A DNA stretch of 64,000 nucleotides from Streptomyces sp. NBC_00459 (GCF_036013955.1 NZ_CP107903.1:7068001-7132000); one strand, 5' to 3'. Positions 1 to 8,332 are shown, numbered from the stretch's first letter. A program made the numbers and translations. The notes: a model not told the origin generated them from the letters alone.

Positions 1-582
1 CAGCTGACCCGGGGCCCTCTCCAGGGGCTGAAGGTCGAGATCCTGCACGGCCGTATGCACCCCGACGACAAGGACGCCGTGATGCGCCGCTTCGCCGCCG
101 GGGAGACGGACGTGCTGGTGGCCACCACGGTCATCGAGGTCGGCGTCAACGTGCCCAACGCGACCGTGATGGTGATCATGGACGCCGACCGCTTCGGTGT
201 CTCCCAGCTCCACCAGCTCCGGGGCCGCGTCGGCCGAGGCTCGGCCGCCGGTCTCTGCCTCCTGGTCAGTGAGATGCCCGAGGCCAGCCCCGCCCGCCAG
301 CGTCTCAACTCCGTCGCCGCCACTCTCGACGGCTTCGAACTGTCCCGTATCGACCTCGAACAACGCCGCGAGGGCGACGTCCTGGGGCAGGCCCAGTCCG
401 GCGTCCGTACGTCCCTGCGGATGCTCACCGTCATCGAGGACGAGGAGATCATCGCGGAGGCGAGGGAGGAGGCGGCGGCAGTGGTCGCCGCAGACCCGGA
501 CCTGGAGAACCTCCCCGGTCTGCGTACGGCCCTGGACGCGCTGCTGGACGAGGAGAGGGAGCAGTACCTGGACAAGGGGTGA
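1..582 (+). CDS. recG: ATP-dependent DNA helicase RecG, 3' part
   Basis: This is the C-terminal 193 residues of RecG, the superfamily 2 helicase that remodels stalled replication forks and recombination intermediates. The gene begins outside the window; the whole protein is usually about 700 residues or more. The fragment carries helicase motif V (ATTVIEVGVNVPNA) and motif VI (QLHQLRGRVGRG), which close the second RecA-like domain, then the wedge-interacting C-terminal region ending at the TGA at 580-582. It lies upstream of rsmD and coaD, the usual actinobacterial order. Confidence 0.95.
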   Translation, partial: QLTRGPLQGLKVEILHGRMHPDDKDAVMRRFAAGETDVLVATTVIEVGVNVPNATVMVIMDADRFGVSQLHQLRGRVGRGSAAGLCLLVSEMPEASPARQRLNSVAATLDGFELSRIDLEQRREGDVLGQAQSGVRTSLRMLTVIEDEEIIAEAREEAAAVVAADPDLENLPGLRTALDALLDEEREQYLDKG

Positions 583-643
583 GGAACCTTGTCCGACCGG
601 GCTCCGGGGACTGGCCCTGGAGGCAGCCCCGCAGGGGCGCTGC

Positions 644-670
644 AGGGGCGCGGGGAACTGCGCGACCAGC
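644..670 (+). repeat. Intergenic GC-rich repeat, copy 1
   Basis: This 27-bp element lies between recG and rsmD. Its reverse complement recurs at 4948-4974 with a single mismatch. The core reads GGGGCGCGGGGAACTGCGCG. I know this type of sequence as a common Streptomyces intergenic repeat, and its function is not established. Confidence 0.75.
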
Positions 671-769
671 CCCCGGGCCCGGCTGTCGCCCACAACACAA
701 AGCACCCTCCACCCCCGCCTGCGAAACTGGACCCGCAATCACCTCCACGGCCACGGACAAGGACCCCAG

Positions 770-1351
770 ATGACCCGCGTGATCGCCGGCACAGCCGGCG
801 GACGACGCCTAGCCGTCCCGCCGGGCACCGGCACACGCCCCACCTCCGACCGCGCCCGCGAGGGCCTCTTCTCCACCTGGCAGGCCCTCCTCGGCCCCCT
901 GGACGGTGAGCGCGTCCTCGACCTGTACGCCGGATCGGGAGCCGTCGGCCTGGAGGCACTCAGCCGCGGTGCCGGGCACACCCTGCTCGTGGAGGCCGAC
1001 GCCCGCGCCGCCCGCATCGTCCGCGAGAACGTGAAGGCGCTCGGCCTGCCCGGCGCCGAGGTCCGGGCCGGCAAGGTGGAACAGGTGGTTCAGGCGGCTG
1101 CCGCACAGTCGTACGACATCGTCTTCCTCGACCCGCCGTACGACGTTCCGGACGACGATCTTCGGGAGATTCTGCTCACACTCCGGGCCGGGGGCTGGCT
1201 CGCGGCCGAAGCCCTCGTCACCGTGGAGCGCAGCACCAGAGGCGGTGAATTCCCGTGGCCGGACGGCTTCGAAGCGCTCCGGTCCCGTCGCTACGGCGAG
1301 GGAACGTTTTGGTACGGTCGCGCCGCCTCTACGTGCGAAGACGCACGATGA
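770..1351 (+). CDS. rsmD: 16S rRNA (guanine(966)-N(2))-methyltransferase RsmD
   Basis: RsmD methylates G966 of 16S rRNA in the small-subunit head. The 193-residue protein has the family N-terminus (MTRVIAGTAGGRRLAVP), the SAM-binding motif VLDLYAGSGAVGLEAL near residues 46-61 and the catalytic N6/N2-methylase signature DPPY in VFLDPPYD. I chose the ATG at 770 because it gives the standard family length. The stop overlaps ATG 1348, so rsmD and coaD are probably co-transcribed. Confidence 0.93.
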   Translation: MTRVIAGTAGGRRLAVPPGTGTRPTSDRAREGLFSTWQALLGPLDGERVLDLYAGSGAVGLEALSRGAGHTLLVEADARAARIVRENVKALGLPGAEVRAGKVEQVVQAAAAQSYDIVFLDPPYDVPDDDLREILLTLRAGGWLAAEALVTVERSTRGGEFPWPDGFEALRSRRYGEGTFWYGRAASTCEDAR

Positions 1352-1377
1352 CCGGACCGGAGAGCGAGGGATCACAA

Positions 1378-1857
1378 GTGCGCCGCGCCGTCTGTCCCGG
1401 GTCGTTCGACCCGATCACCAACGGACACCTCGACATCATTTCCCGCGCCTCCCGTCTGTACGACGAGGTCTATGTCGCGGTCATGATCAACAAATCGAAG
1501 AAGGGCCTCTTCGAGGTCGACGAACGGATCGACCTGATCCGCCAGGTCACCGCCGAGTTCGGAAACGTCCGGGTCGAGTCCTTCCACGGCCTTCTCGTCG
1601 ACTTCTGCAAGCAGCGCGACATTCCGGCCATCGTCAAGGGTTTGCGCGCTGTCAGCGACTTCGACTACGAACTCCAGATGGCCCAGATGAACAACGGGCT
1701 GTCCGGTGTCGAGACGCTCTTCGTGCCGACCAACCCCACCTACAGTTTTCTCTCCTCCTCGCTCGTCAAGGAGGTCGCCGCCTGGGGCGGGGACGTCTCC
1801 CACCTCGTGCCGCCACTCGTCCTGGAAGCCCTCGACGGACGTCTCAAGAAGGACTGA
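1378..1857 (+). CDS. coaD: Phosphopantetheine adenylyltransferase CoaD
   Basis: CoaD converts 4'-phosphopantetheine and ATP to dephospho-CoA, the penultimate step of CoA synthesis. The 159-residue product starts VRRAVCPGSFDPITNGH, carrying the nucleotidyltransferase HxGH-like signature (TNGH), and has the SFLSSSLVKEVA stretch near the C-terminus. I prefer GTG 1378 because GAGGG lies upstream at good spacing and the length fits the family. ATG 1348, overlapping the rsmD stop, would add ten residues. CoA supply is relevant to carrier-protein chemistry elsewhere in the window, but this is a housekeeping gene. Confidence 0.95.
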   Translation: MRRAVCPGSFDPITNGHLDIISRASRLYDEVYVAVMINKSKKGLFEVDERIDLIRQVTAEFGNVRVESFHGLLVDFCKQRDIPAIVKGLRAVSDFDYELQMAQMNNGLSGVETLFVPTNPTYSFLSSSLVKEVAAWGGDVSHLVPPLVLEALDGRLKKD

Positions 1858-1982
1858 CGAACGGGCTGACGAAGAACCGACGACGGACTGACAAACCGTC
1901 ACTCGGTGTCGGGCGGGTCGGCGGGAGTCGTACAGTCGACCCGTCCGTCTTCATCACAGCTGTAGAGAGTGGCGAGCACACG

Positions 1983-3056
1983 GTGGACGTGCAGAAGAAG
2001 CTCGACGAGATCGTCTCCTCGGTCTCCAGTGCCCGGTCGATGCCCATGTCGGCCTCGTGCGTGGTCAACCGCGCCGACCTGCTCGCGATGCTGGAAGAGG
2101 TGCGCGCGGCTCTGCCCGGCTCCCTCGCGCAGGCACAGGAGCTGATCGGCGACCGGGAACAGCTGGTCGAGCAGGCCCGCCATGAGGCCGACCGGATCAT
2201 CCGGACCGCGCACGAGGAGCGCGGCTCCCTGATCTCCGACACGGAGGTCGCCCGCCGCTCCCAGAACGAGGCGGACCGCATCCTCGCCGAGGCCCGCAAG
2301 GAGGCCGAGGACGTTCGCGCCGAGGCCGACGACTACGTCGACTCCAAGCTCGCCAACTTCGAGGTCGTCCTCACCAAGACCCTCGGCTCGGTCGGCCGTG
2401 GCCGCGAGAAGCTGCTCGGCACCGGCCCCGGCCTCGACGACCAGGGATACGAGGACGAGGACGCCCCCGAGCGCAGCCACGACCCCGAGACCCTGCGCCT
2501 CAACGCCGACAAGTACGTCGACGTGAAGCTCGGCGCCTTCGAGGCCGTCCTCGCCAAGACCCTTGAGGCGGTCGGCCGCGGTCGGCAGACCCTGCACGGC
2601 CGTATCGCCAGCGACGACCTCGGCGCCCTCGGCCAGGACGACGACGGCACCCCCAGGCAGCACACCAGCGACGCCGACTACCTGGCCGACCTCGCCGACT
2701 CCCCGGACTCCCTCGGCGAACAGCCCCGGGCGGCGGAGATCCCGGCCCAGCAGCAGTACGGCCGGCAGGACCAGTACGGCTACCAGCAGCCGGCCGACCC
2801 CTACGGCGGCTACCAGCAGGCGTACGCCCAGCAGCAGGACCAGTACGGCTACCAGTCCGCCGACCCCTACGCCTACCAGGCGTACGACGGCTCGCAGGCC
2901 GCCTACGACCCCGCCCAGGTCCAGCAGGGCTACGCCCAGCCGGAACAGCAGCAACAGCAGCAGGCGCACGCCCTCGACGAGACCAGTCTCTTCGACACCG
3001 GCATGATCAGCGCCGAGCAGTTGCGCGCCTACGAACAGGGTCGCGGCGGGCAGTGA
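1983..3056 (+). CDS. DivIVA-like coiled-coil protein with Gln/Tyr-rich tail
   Basis: The product is about 357 residues. Residues 1-200 are heptad-rich and charged (runs such as EADRIIRTAHEERGSLISD), a long coiled coil like DivIVA and ATP-synthase b-type proteins. Two similar segments ending VLTKTLGSVGRGREKL and VLAKTLEAVGRGRQTL suggest an internal duplication. The C-terminal 110 residues are low-complexity QQQ/QYGY/DPYGGYQQ repeats and are probably disordered. A gene of this type follows coaD in streptomycetes. A role in polar growth or cytoskeletal scaffolding is inference. GTG 1983 was chosen after GAGAG; GTG 1989 is also possible. Confidence 0.8.
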   Translation: MDVQKKLDEIVSSVSSARSMPMSASCVVNRADLLAMLEEVRAALPGSLAQAQELIGDREQLVEQARHEADRIIRTAHEERGSLISDTEVARRSQNEADRILAEARKEAEDVRAEADDYVDSKLANFEVVLTKTLGSVGRGREKLLGTGPGLDDQGYEDEDAPERSHDPETLRLNADKYVDVKLGAFEAVLAKTLEAVGRGRQTLHGRIASDDLGALGQDDDGTPRQHTSDADYLADLADSPDSLGEQPRAAEIPAQQQYGRQDQYGYQQPADPYGGYQQAYAQQQDQYGYQSADPYAYQAYDGSQAAYDPAQVQQGYAQPEQQQQQQAHALDETSLFDTGMISAEQLRAYEQGRGGQ

Positions 3057-3185
3057 ACGCCCGCGCGGGGACCGGATTGGGCCGTGGGCGGAAGGTCCAG
3101 TATCCTGGCTCTTCGGTCGCGTGTACTTCTGCGATCACCGCTGCCCGGATGACGAGCAGCTGAGCATCGAAGATCGAAAGCAGGA

Positions 3186-3836
3186 ATGGCTCTGAACGCC
3201 CGCCTCGACCACCGCAACCCTCTTGTGTTCGACACACACGAGCTGGGGCGGCGTCCTGGCGCGCTGCAGCGCCTGACCCGTGAGATCGACGCTCCCAAGG
3301 ATCTCGGGATCCAGGGAGTCATCGGAGTGCCGGAAGGTACGCCGGTGGAGCTCAAGCTCCGCCTGGAGTCGGTCATGGAAGGTGTGCTTGTCACAGGCAC
3401 CGCCCGTGCACGGGCCAAGGGGGAGTGCGTAAGGTGTCTGGAGCCGCTCGAGCAGGAGCTCACGGCGGACTTCCAGGAGATGTTCTCGTACCCTGACGCC
3501 GACGACCGGGGCCGTGTGAAAGCGGAGCCGGCCGACGACGCCGAGGACGACGAGGACATGCTCTTCATCGAGGACGGCTTGTTCGACCTCGAATCCGTGC
3601 TGCGTGATGCGGTGGTGCTCGCACTGCCGATGCAGCCGGTGTGCCAGGACGACTGTCCCGGCCTGTGCTCCGAGTGCGGGGCGCGGCTGGCGGACGACCC
3701 GGAACACCACCATGACGCCGTCGACATCCGTTGGGCGGCACTGCAGGGACTCGCAGGTTCACTCGAACCCGGCGAGAAGGACGAGATCAGCGACGCCGAA
3801 GCGGAAGCGGGCGTCGACGAGAAGCAGGAGAAGTAG
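3186..3836 (+). CDS. DUF177 (YceD-like) protein
   Basis: This 216-residue protein belongs to the YceD/DUF177 family, which almost always precedes rpmF and is linked in bacteria and plastids to 23S rRNA accumulation or ribosome assembly. Four cysteines, in GECVRCLEPL (residues 79-88) and CPGLCSECG (residues 159-167), are the family's likely metal-binding set. A very acidic stretch (ADDAEDDEDMLF) lies between them. The ATG follows AAAGCAGGA. It is separated by 2 bp from rpmF, so the two are probably translated from one mRNA. Confidence 0.9.
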   Translation: MALNARLDHRNPLVFDTHELGRRPGALQRLTREIDAPKDLGIQGVIGVPEGTPVELKLRLESVMEGVLVTGTARARAKGECVRCLEPLEQELTADFQEMFSYPDADDRGRVKAEPADDAEDDEDMLFIEDGLFDLESVLRDAVVLALPMQPVCQDDCPGLCSECGARLADDPEHHHDAVDIRWAALQGLAGSLEPGEKDEISDAEAEAGVDEKQEK

Positions 3837-3838
3837 CC

Positions 3839-4012
3839 GTGGCTGTTCCGAAGCGGAAGATGTCGCGCAGCAACACGCGCCACCGCCGGTCGCAGTGGAA
3901 GGCTGCGGTCCCCACCCTGGTTGCGTGCGAGCGCTGCCACGAGCCCAAGCTGCAGCACATCGCGTGCCCGTCTTGCGGCACTTACAACAAGCGCCAGGTC
4001 CTCGAGGTCTGA
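3839..4012 (+). CDS. rpmF: 50S ribosomal protein L32 (zinc-ribbon form)
   Basis: This 57-residue basic protein is ribosomal L32. The N-terminus AVPKRKMSRSNTRHRRSQWK is canonical. CERC and CPSC form the zinc ribbon, so this is the zinc-binding (C+) paralogue. Streptomycetes often carry a second cysteine-free, Zur-regulated L32 elsewhere. GTG 3839 lies just after the DUF177 stop. Confidence 0.97.
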   Translation: MAVPKRKMSRSNTRHRRSQWKAAVPTLVACERCHEPKLQHIACPSCGTYNKRQVLEV

Positions 4013-4031
4013 GCGGCCGGTGAGAGGCTCC

Positions 4032-4868
4032 ATGTCTGACGCCCAGGCGGACTCGACCGCCAAGAAAAAGGCGGACACAGCCTCGTCCCACACGCTTCTG
4101 GAAGGGCGGCTCGGCTACCAGCTGGAGTCCGCCCTTCTGGTGCGTGCGCTGACCCATCGTTCGTACGCGTACGAGAACGGCGGTCTGCCGACCAACGAGC
4201 GGCTGGAGTTCCTCGGGGACTCCGTGCTCGGTCTGGTGGTCACGGACACGCTGTACCGCACTCACCCCGACCTCCCAGAAGGCCAGTTGGCCAAGCTGCG
4301 GGCCGCGGTGGTCAATTCTCGTGCGCTCGCGGAGGTGGGCCGTGGGCTCGAACTCGGCTCCTTCATCCGGCTCGGCCGTGGTGAAGAGGGCACGGGCGGG
4401 CGGGACAAGGCGTCCATCCTCGCCGACACCCTTGAAGCGGTGATCGGCGCTGTCTATCTCGACCAGGGTCTCGACGCGGCGGGCGAACTCGTCCACCGTC
4501 TCTTCGACCCGCTGATCGAGAAATCCTCGAACCTCGGTGCCGGCCTGGACTGGAAGACCAGTCTCCAGGAACTCACCGCGACCGAAGGACTCGGCGTGCC
4601 CGAGTACCTGGTCACGGAGACCGGTCCGGACCACGAGAAGACCTTCACTGCTGCCGCCCGCGTCGGAGGCGTCTCGTACGGCACCGGCACCGGCCGCAGC
4701 AAGAAGGAGGCGGAGCAGCAGGCCGCAGAGTCGGCCTGGCGTTCCATCCGAGCTGATGCGGATGAACGTGCGAAGGTCGCTGCCGCTGAGGCGGTGGCTG
4801 AAGCCGCGGCTGAGGCTGCGGTGCCTGTTGAGGATGATGTTGAGGCGTCTTCCTCCACGTCTGCCTGA
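4032..4868 (+). CDS. rnc: Ribonuclease III
   Basis: RNase III cleaves double-stranded RNA during rRNA and mRNA maturation. In S. coelicolor the gene is absB, needed for antibiotic production. The 278-residue protein has the signature NERLEFLGDSVLG (residues 55-67) and the metal-binding DTLEAVIGAVYLD, followed by a dsRNA-binding domain with the GRSKKEAEQQAA helix. An Ala/Glu-rich tail of about 40 residues follows. ATG 4032 has GAGAGG just upstream; GTG 4020 is an in-frame alternative. It ends the DUF177-rpmF-rnc operon at a strong terminator. Confidence 0.96.
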   Translation: MSDAQADSTAKKKADTASSHTLLEGRLGYQLESALLVRALTHRSYAYENGGLPTNERLEFLGDSVLGLVVTDTLYRTHPDLPEGQLAKLRAAVVNSRALAEVGRGLELGSFIRLGRGEEGTGGRDKASILADTLEAVIGAVYLDQGLDAAGELVHRLFDPLIEKSSNLGAGLDWKTSLQELTATEGLGVPEYLVTETGPDHEKTFTAAARVGGVSYGTGTGRSKKEAEQQAAESAWRSIRADADERAKVAAAEAVAEAAAEAAVPVEDDVEASSSTSA

Positions 4869-4877
4869 GTTTGCGCG

Positions 4878-4917
4878 CACCAGTGCCTGTCCCTGGCGGG
4901 ACGGGCACTGGTGTTTT
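4878..4917 (+). terminator. Intrinsic terminator after rnc
   Basis: Arms 4878-4893 and 4898-4913 pair over 16 bp with one G-T wobble and a TGGC loop, and TTTT follows at 4914-4917. Confidence 0.9.
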
Positions 4918-4947
4918 CGGTTGTTCCTTGGCCGCGGGTCCGTCGGT

Positions 4948-4974
4948 GCTTGTCGCGCAGTTCCCCGCGCCCCT
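4948..4974 (-). repeat. Intergenic GC-rich repeat, copy 2
   Basis: This is the inverted copy of the element at 644-670, with one mismatch over 27 bp. It lies between the rnc terminator and mutM. Confidence 0.75.
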
Positions 4975-4991
4975 AAGAACAGGGGGTTTCC

Positions 4992-5852
4992 ATGCCCGAG
5001 TTGCCTGAAGTCGAGGTTGTACGGCGGGGGTTGGCTCGGTGGGTTGCTCAACGCACCGTTGCCGATGCCGAGGTGCTCCACCCGCGTGCCGTGCGACGGC
5101 ATGTCGCCGGGGCCGATGACTTCACGCATCGACTCAAAGGGCATCGCATCGGGACGCCCAGCCGGCGCGGGAAGTATCTGTGGCTGCCGCTGGAGGACAC
5201 CGGGCAGTCGGTGCTGGCGCATCTCGGGATGAGCGGTCAGCTTCTGGTGCAGCCGCACGAGGCCGCCGACGAGAAGCATCTGCGCATTCGCGTCCGGTTC
5301 GCCGACGACCTGACCACCGAGCTGCGCTTCGTCGACCAACGCACCTTCGGTGGACTGTCGTTGCACGACAACACTCCCGACGGGCTGCCCGACGTCATCG
5401 CCCACATCGCGCGTGACCCCCTCGACCCGCTGTTCGACGACGAGGCCTTCCACCAGGCGCTGCGCCGGAAGCGTACGACCATCAAACGGGCCCTGCTCGA
5501 CCAGTCGTTGATCAGCGGCGTGGGCAACATCTACGCGGACGAGGCGCTTTGGCGCTCCCGCGTCCACTACGAACGTCCGACCTCGGGCTTCACCCGTCCG
5601 CGTACGGCCGAACTCCTGGGCCACGTACGGGATGTGATGAACGAGGCGCTGGACGTGGGTGGCACGAGTTTCGACAGCCTCTACGTCAACGTCAATGGCG
5701 AATCGGGGTACTTCGACCGCTCGCTCGACGCCTACGGACGCGAGGGACTGCCCTGCAGGCGTTGCGCGACGCCGATGCTGCGTCGCCCCTGGATGAACAG
5801 GTCCAGCTACTTCTGCCCGAAGTGCCAGCGGGTGCCGCGCGCTTCGGCGTAG
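4992..5852 (+). CDS. mutM: Formamidopyrimidine-DNA glycosylase Fpg
   Basis: Fpg excises 8-oxoguanine and other oxidised purines and nicks the abasic site. The 286-residue protein has the catalytic N-terminal PELPEVEVVRRGL, where Pro2 becomes the nucleophile. It also has Lys in the RRGKYLW motif, the helix-two-turn-helix ISGVGNIYADEALW, and the C-terminal zinc finger with CRRC and CPKC. It lies directly after rnc, as in other streptomycetes. Confidence 0.96.
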   Translation: MPELPEVEVVRRGLARWVAQRTVADAEVLHPRAVRRHVAGADDFTHRLKGHRIGTPSRRGKYLWLPLEDTGQSVLAHLGMSGQLLVQPHEAADEKHLRIRVRFADDLTTELRFVDQRTFGGLSLHDNTPDGLPDVIAHIARDPLDPLFDDEAFHQALRRKRTTIKRALLDQSLISGVGNIYADEALWRSRVHYERPTSGFTRPRTAELLGHVRDVMNEALDVGGTSFDSLYVNVNGESGYFDRSLDAYGREGLPCRRCATPMLRRPWMNRSSYFCPKCQRVPRASA

Positions 5853-5865
5853 ACGGGCACGGGTT

Positions 5866-6261
5866 CTACGGGCGAGGGGCGCGCGTTTCGTCGTACCTCT
5901 CGCGTGCTGCCAGTACGGAGTCCATACGGCCCTCCACGAAGTGGATGAGCGCCAGCAGGCGTTCGGCGACCTCGTGACCCAGGGGGGTCAGCTCGTAGTC
6001 CACGCGGGGCGGGTTCGTCGGCTGGGCCTCGCGGTGGACCAGGCCGTCGCGCTCCAGGGCCTGGAGGGTCTGGGAGAGCATCTTCTCGCTCACGCCGTCG
6101 ACGCGGCGGCGCAGCTCGTTGAAGCGGAGCGAGCCCTCCTGGAGAGCGCCGAGGGTGAGCGCGCCCCAGCGGCCCGTGACGTGCTCCAGCGTGCCGCGCG
6201 ACGGACAGGCCTTGGCGAACACGTCGTAGGGGAGGGGCTGCTCCTCCGTGGCGTTCATCAT
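5866..6261 (-). CDS. HxlR-family transcriptional regulator
   Basis: This small winged-helix regulator (131 residues from ATG 6261) belongs to the HxlR/YtfH family. Core features are CPSRGTLEHVTGRWGALTLGAL, the recognition region FNELRRRVDGVSEKMLSQTLQALERDGLVHRE and the wing VDYELTPLGHE. ATG 6258 and GTG 6282 are also possible starts. A perfect 35-bp palindrome lies just upstream and is the obvious operator candidate. It is convergent with mutM, with a 13-bp gap. HxlR proteins often sense electrophiles or redox stress; the effector here is unknown. Confidence 0.88.
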   Translation of the reverse strand: MMNATEEQPLPYDVFAKACPSRGTLEHVTGRWGALTLGALQEGSLRFNELRRRVDGVSEKMLSQTLQALERDGLVHREAQPTNPPRVDYELTPLGHEVAERLLALIHFVEGRMDSVLAARERYDETRAPRP

Positions 6262-6293
6262 GACCCCAGGGTACGCGAGCACTGCGCTGACCT

Positions 6294-6328
6294 GAAGATT
6301 GCGCTAACCAATGGTTAGCGCAATCTTC
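6294..6328. promoter_or_regulatory. Perfect 35-bp palindrome, candidate HxlR operator
   Basis: Arms 6294-6310 and 6312-6328 match perfectly over 17 bp around a single central A. The core reads TAACCAATGGTTA. It lies about 30 bp upstream of the HxlR gene and 25 bp past the stop of the CAP-domain gene. Autoregulation is the preferred reading, but without a T-run it could also act as a terminator. Confidence 0.7.
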
Positions 6329-6352
6329 GGTCGGCTCAGGCGATGGCGCTGG

Positions 6353-7507
6353 TCAGTAACCGAAGTCCTGCGTCCACCAAGGGCCGCCCGAGCCGAAGTG
6401 GACACCCACTCCCAGCGTCTTGAAGTCGCAGTTCAGGATGTTCGCCTTGTGGCCGGGGCTGTTCATCCAGGCCTCCATCACCGCGGCCGCGTCGGCCTGC
6501 CCCCGGGCTATGTTCTCGCCGCCGAGGCTGGTGATGCCGGCCTTGTCCGCCCGGTCCCAGGGGGAGAGGCCGTCGGGGTCGGTGTGGTCGAAGAAGTCCC
6601 GGGCGGCCATGTCCTCGCTGAAGGCCTCCGCCAGATCCCGCAGCGCACTGTTCGCGGACACCGCGCTGCAGCCCACCTTCGCCCGCTCCTCGTTGACGAG
6701 CTGGAGCACCTCCGCCTCGGCGGCGGCCTGCGCGGACACCGTGATGGGGGCGGAGGACTGCTGCCTGGCCTTCTCCGTCGACTCGGTCGGAGTGGGCGTC
6801 GGAGTCGTCTTCGGTGCCTCGCTGGGCGTGACCGCCGACTTCTTCGGAGGAGCCTTGGTCGTCGGGGCGGCCGACGGGGACGACTGCGAGGGGGACGGGG
6901 AGGCGGGTGACGTGTCGCGATCGGTGTCGCGGCTCGTCGACGTACCGCTGTCGCGGTCCTCGTCGGCGTTGCCCGATGTGCCGCCCTGCTGGGTCTCGGC
7001 GTTCGTCGGGGAGTCGGCGGCCTCGACCTTGTCGCCGCTGCTGCTGCCACCGATCGTGTACTTGTCACCGCCGGGCAGGACACCCGTGGCGACCGCGACG
7101 GTACCGAGAGCGACCGCGGCGGAGACGCCCAGCAGGCCCGTGCGGACCGGCCTGGACGACCGCTTCTTGCGGCGCCGGCGGGTACCGCCGTTCCGGGATC
7201 CGTCGTAGAACCCGTCGCCGTTCGTCACCGCGTGGGCGCCCGTGTCGTCCGGGGCGAAGAGGTAGGCGTCGCTCGTCGCGTAGGCGTTCGAGGGCGCCTC
7301 GGGGTTCAGATACGAGGCGATGCCCACGGTCGTGGGCGCGTCCTCCCACAGCGTGCTGTAGGCGGTGTGAGGAGTGTGAGGGACAGGGGAGTCGTACGGT
7401 CCGTGGTCCGATCCGTAACCACCCGTGTCCGAATCGTATGTTTCCGTGACCCCCGTGGCGCGACCTGTGGTGGCGCTTCCGGCGGCGGAGCGTCGGTGGC
7501 GTCCCAT
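6353..7507 (-). CDS. Secreted or membrane-anchored CAP-domain (SCP/PR1-like) protein
   Basis: The 384-residue protein begins with a 110-residue cytoplasmic-looking segment. A basic stretch (TRRRRKKRSSRPVR) and one hydrophobic helix (TGLLGVSAAVALGTVAVATG) follow. Next comes a Ser/Thr/Pro/Asp-rich spacer and then a CAP domain from about residue 260 (VLQLVNEERAKVGC to HFGSGGPWWTQDFGY). The CAP signatures FFDHTDPDG, GENIARG and MNSPGHKANILN are present. Function is unknown; CAP proteins in actinobacteria are extracytoplasmic. ATG 7507 follows GAGGAAGG; an upstream in-frame start at 7546 is less likely. Confidence 0.88.
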   Translation of the reverse strand: MGRHRRSAAGSATTGRATGVTETYDSDTGGYGSDHGPYDSPVPHTPHTAYSTLWEDAPTTVGIASYLNPEAPSNAYATSDAYLFAPDDTGAHAVTNGDGFYDGSRNGGTRRRRKKRSSRPVRTGLLGVSAAVALGTVAVATGVLPGGDKYTIGGSSSGDKVEAADSPTNAETQQGGTSGNADEDRDSGTSTSRDTDRDTSPASPSPSQSSPSAAPTTKAPPKKSAVTPSEAPKTTPTPTPTESTEKARQQSSAPITVSAQAAAEAEVLQLVNEERAKVGCSAVSANSALRDLAEAFSEDMAARDFFDHTDPDGLSPWDRADKAGITSLGGENIARGQADAAAVMEAWMNSPGHKANILNCDFKTLGVGVHFGSGGPWWTQDFGY

Positions 7508-7540
7508 GTTGTGGCCTTCCTCGTCCTTGCGGTCAGGGCT

Positions 7541-7560
7541 ACTCACTCGAACGAGTGAGT
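7541..7560. promoter_or_regulatory. Palindrome upstream of the CAP-domain gene
   Basis: Two perfect 9-bp arms (ACTCACTCG and CGAGTGAGT) flank AA, 34 bp upstream of the CAP gene start and 90 bp upstream of acyP. The position suits an operator. No cognate regulator is identified. Confidence 0.5.
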
Positions 7561-7649
7561 TTCATATGAGATTCGTTGGGTGGGGACGGTACCCCATGGC
7601 GCAAGAGGAGGAAGTGCTCAGAGAGACATTGGCCCGTTAGCGTGCATCC

Positions 7650-7931
7650 ATGAACGAGGATGTACGACTGGTCGTCTGGGTGCGCGGACGCGTCCAGGGC
7701 GTGGGTTTCCGCTGGTTCACGCGGGCCAGGGCCCTGGAGATCGGCGGGCTGAGTGGTTTTGCTCTCAATTTGGACGACGGACGTGTGCAAGTGGTCGCGG
7801 AAGGCACGCGTCAGGGCTGCGAAGGACTGCTCGACTGGCTGCGCGGTGACGACACGCCCGGCCGCGTGGACGGCGTCACCGAGATCTGGGACACACCGCG
7901 CCGGATCTACGACGGCTTCGCCATCCGCTGA
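7650..7931 (+). CDS. acyP: Acylphosphatase
   Basis: Acylphosphatase hydrolyses carboxyl-phosphate bonds. The 93-residue protein carries the phosphate-binding loop GRVQGVGFRWFT (Arg in VQGVGFR is catalytic) and the second motif GFALNLDDGRVQVVAEG with its catalytic Asn, within a complete single domain. It is encoded alone, divergent from the CAP-domain gene. Confidence 0.95.
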   Translation: MNEDVRLVVWVRGRVQGVGFRWFTRARALEIGGLSGFALNLDDGRVQVVAEGTRQGCEGLLDWLRGDDTPGRVDGVTEIWDTPRRIYDGFAIR

Positions 7932-8332
7932 GGCGGTTCTGTAAAGCGGCCCGGGCGGCACCCCGTAGACATGCCGCGACATGCCGGGCGCACCTGTCCA
8001 CCGCGGAAACTGCCTGGTGGTTGCCAAGAAGCGCAGGTCGTGGCAGGCTCCGCAGAAAACGCTTGTCGCCGAGCCCTCGGGCCCCGCCGGAGTCGCCGCG
8101 CCGCCCACCAGGGGCCGCGTGCCCCGTGCCGCCCGCCAATACGGGGCGTGATCGTGTTGACCGTCAAACTTTTTGGTGAGACGCTGAAAGCCCCGCGCAC
8201 CTTAGCTGTTTGGCATGTATGAACGGCAGTAAAAACTCAAGCAAGCGCTCCACAGTGCCAAGCATCGCGGGTGCGATTCCCTCACGACCCACACCGCTTC
8301 GGTCGGTCACTCAGTGTGGAGGACCATCCATC
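7932..8332. other. Intergenic region with a short palindrome
   Basis: About 400 bp separate acyP from the next small gene. The region contains TTGACCGTCAA at 8157-8167 (perfect 5-bp arms around C), whose TTGACC could be a -35 element, but I see no convincing -10 downstream. No coding potential is supported here. Confidence 0.4.

Noticed and set aside
746..762. 17-nt identity with 55718-55734 (CACGGCCACGGACAAGG)
   Set aside because: One exact 17-mer shared by two GC-rich intergenic sites in 64 kb can arise by chance. It does not flank the island on both sides, so it is not an attachment site.
1899..2969. Long minus-strand ORF opposite the DivIVA-like gene
   Set aside because: It has Leu/Gly/Val-rich low-complexity composition and lies opposite a convincing gene. 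It is a high-GC shadow, as are the long antisense ORFs opposite smc, glnD, the FAAL and the ComM-like gene.
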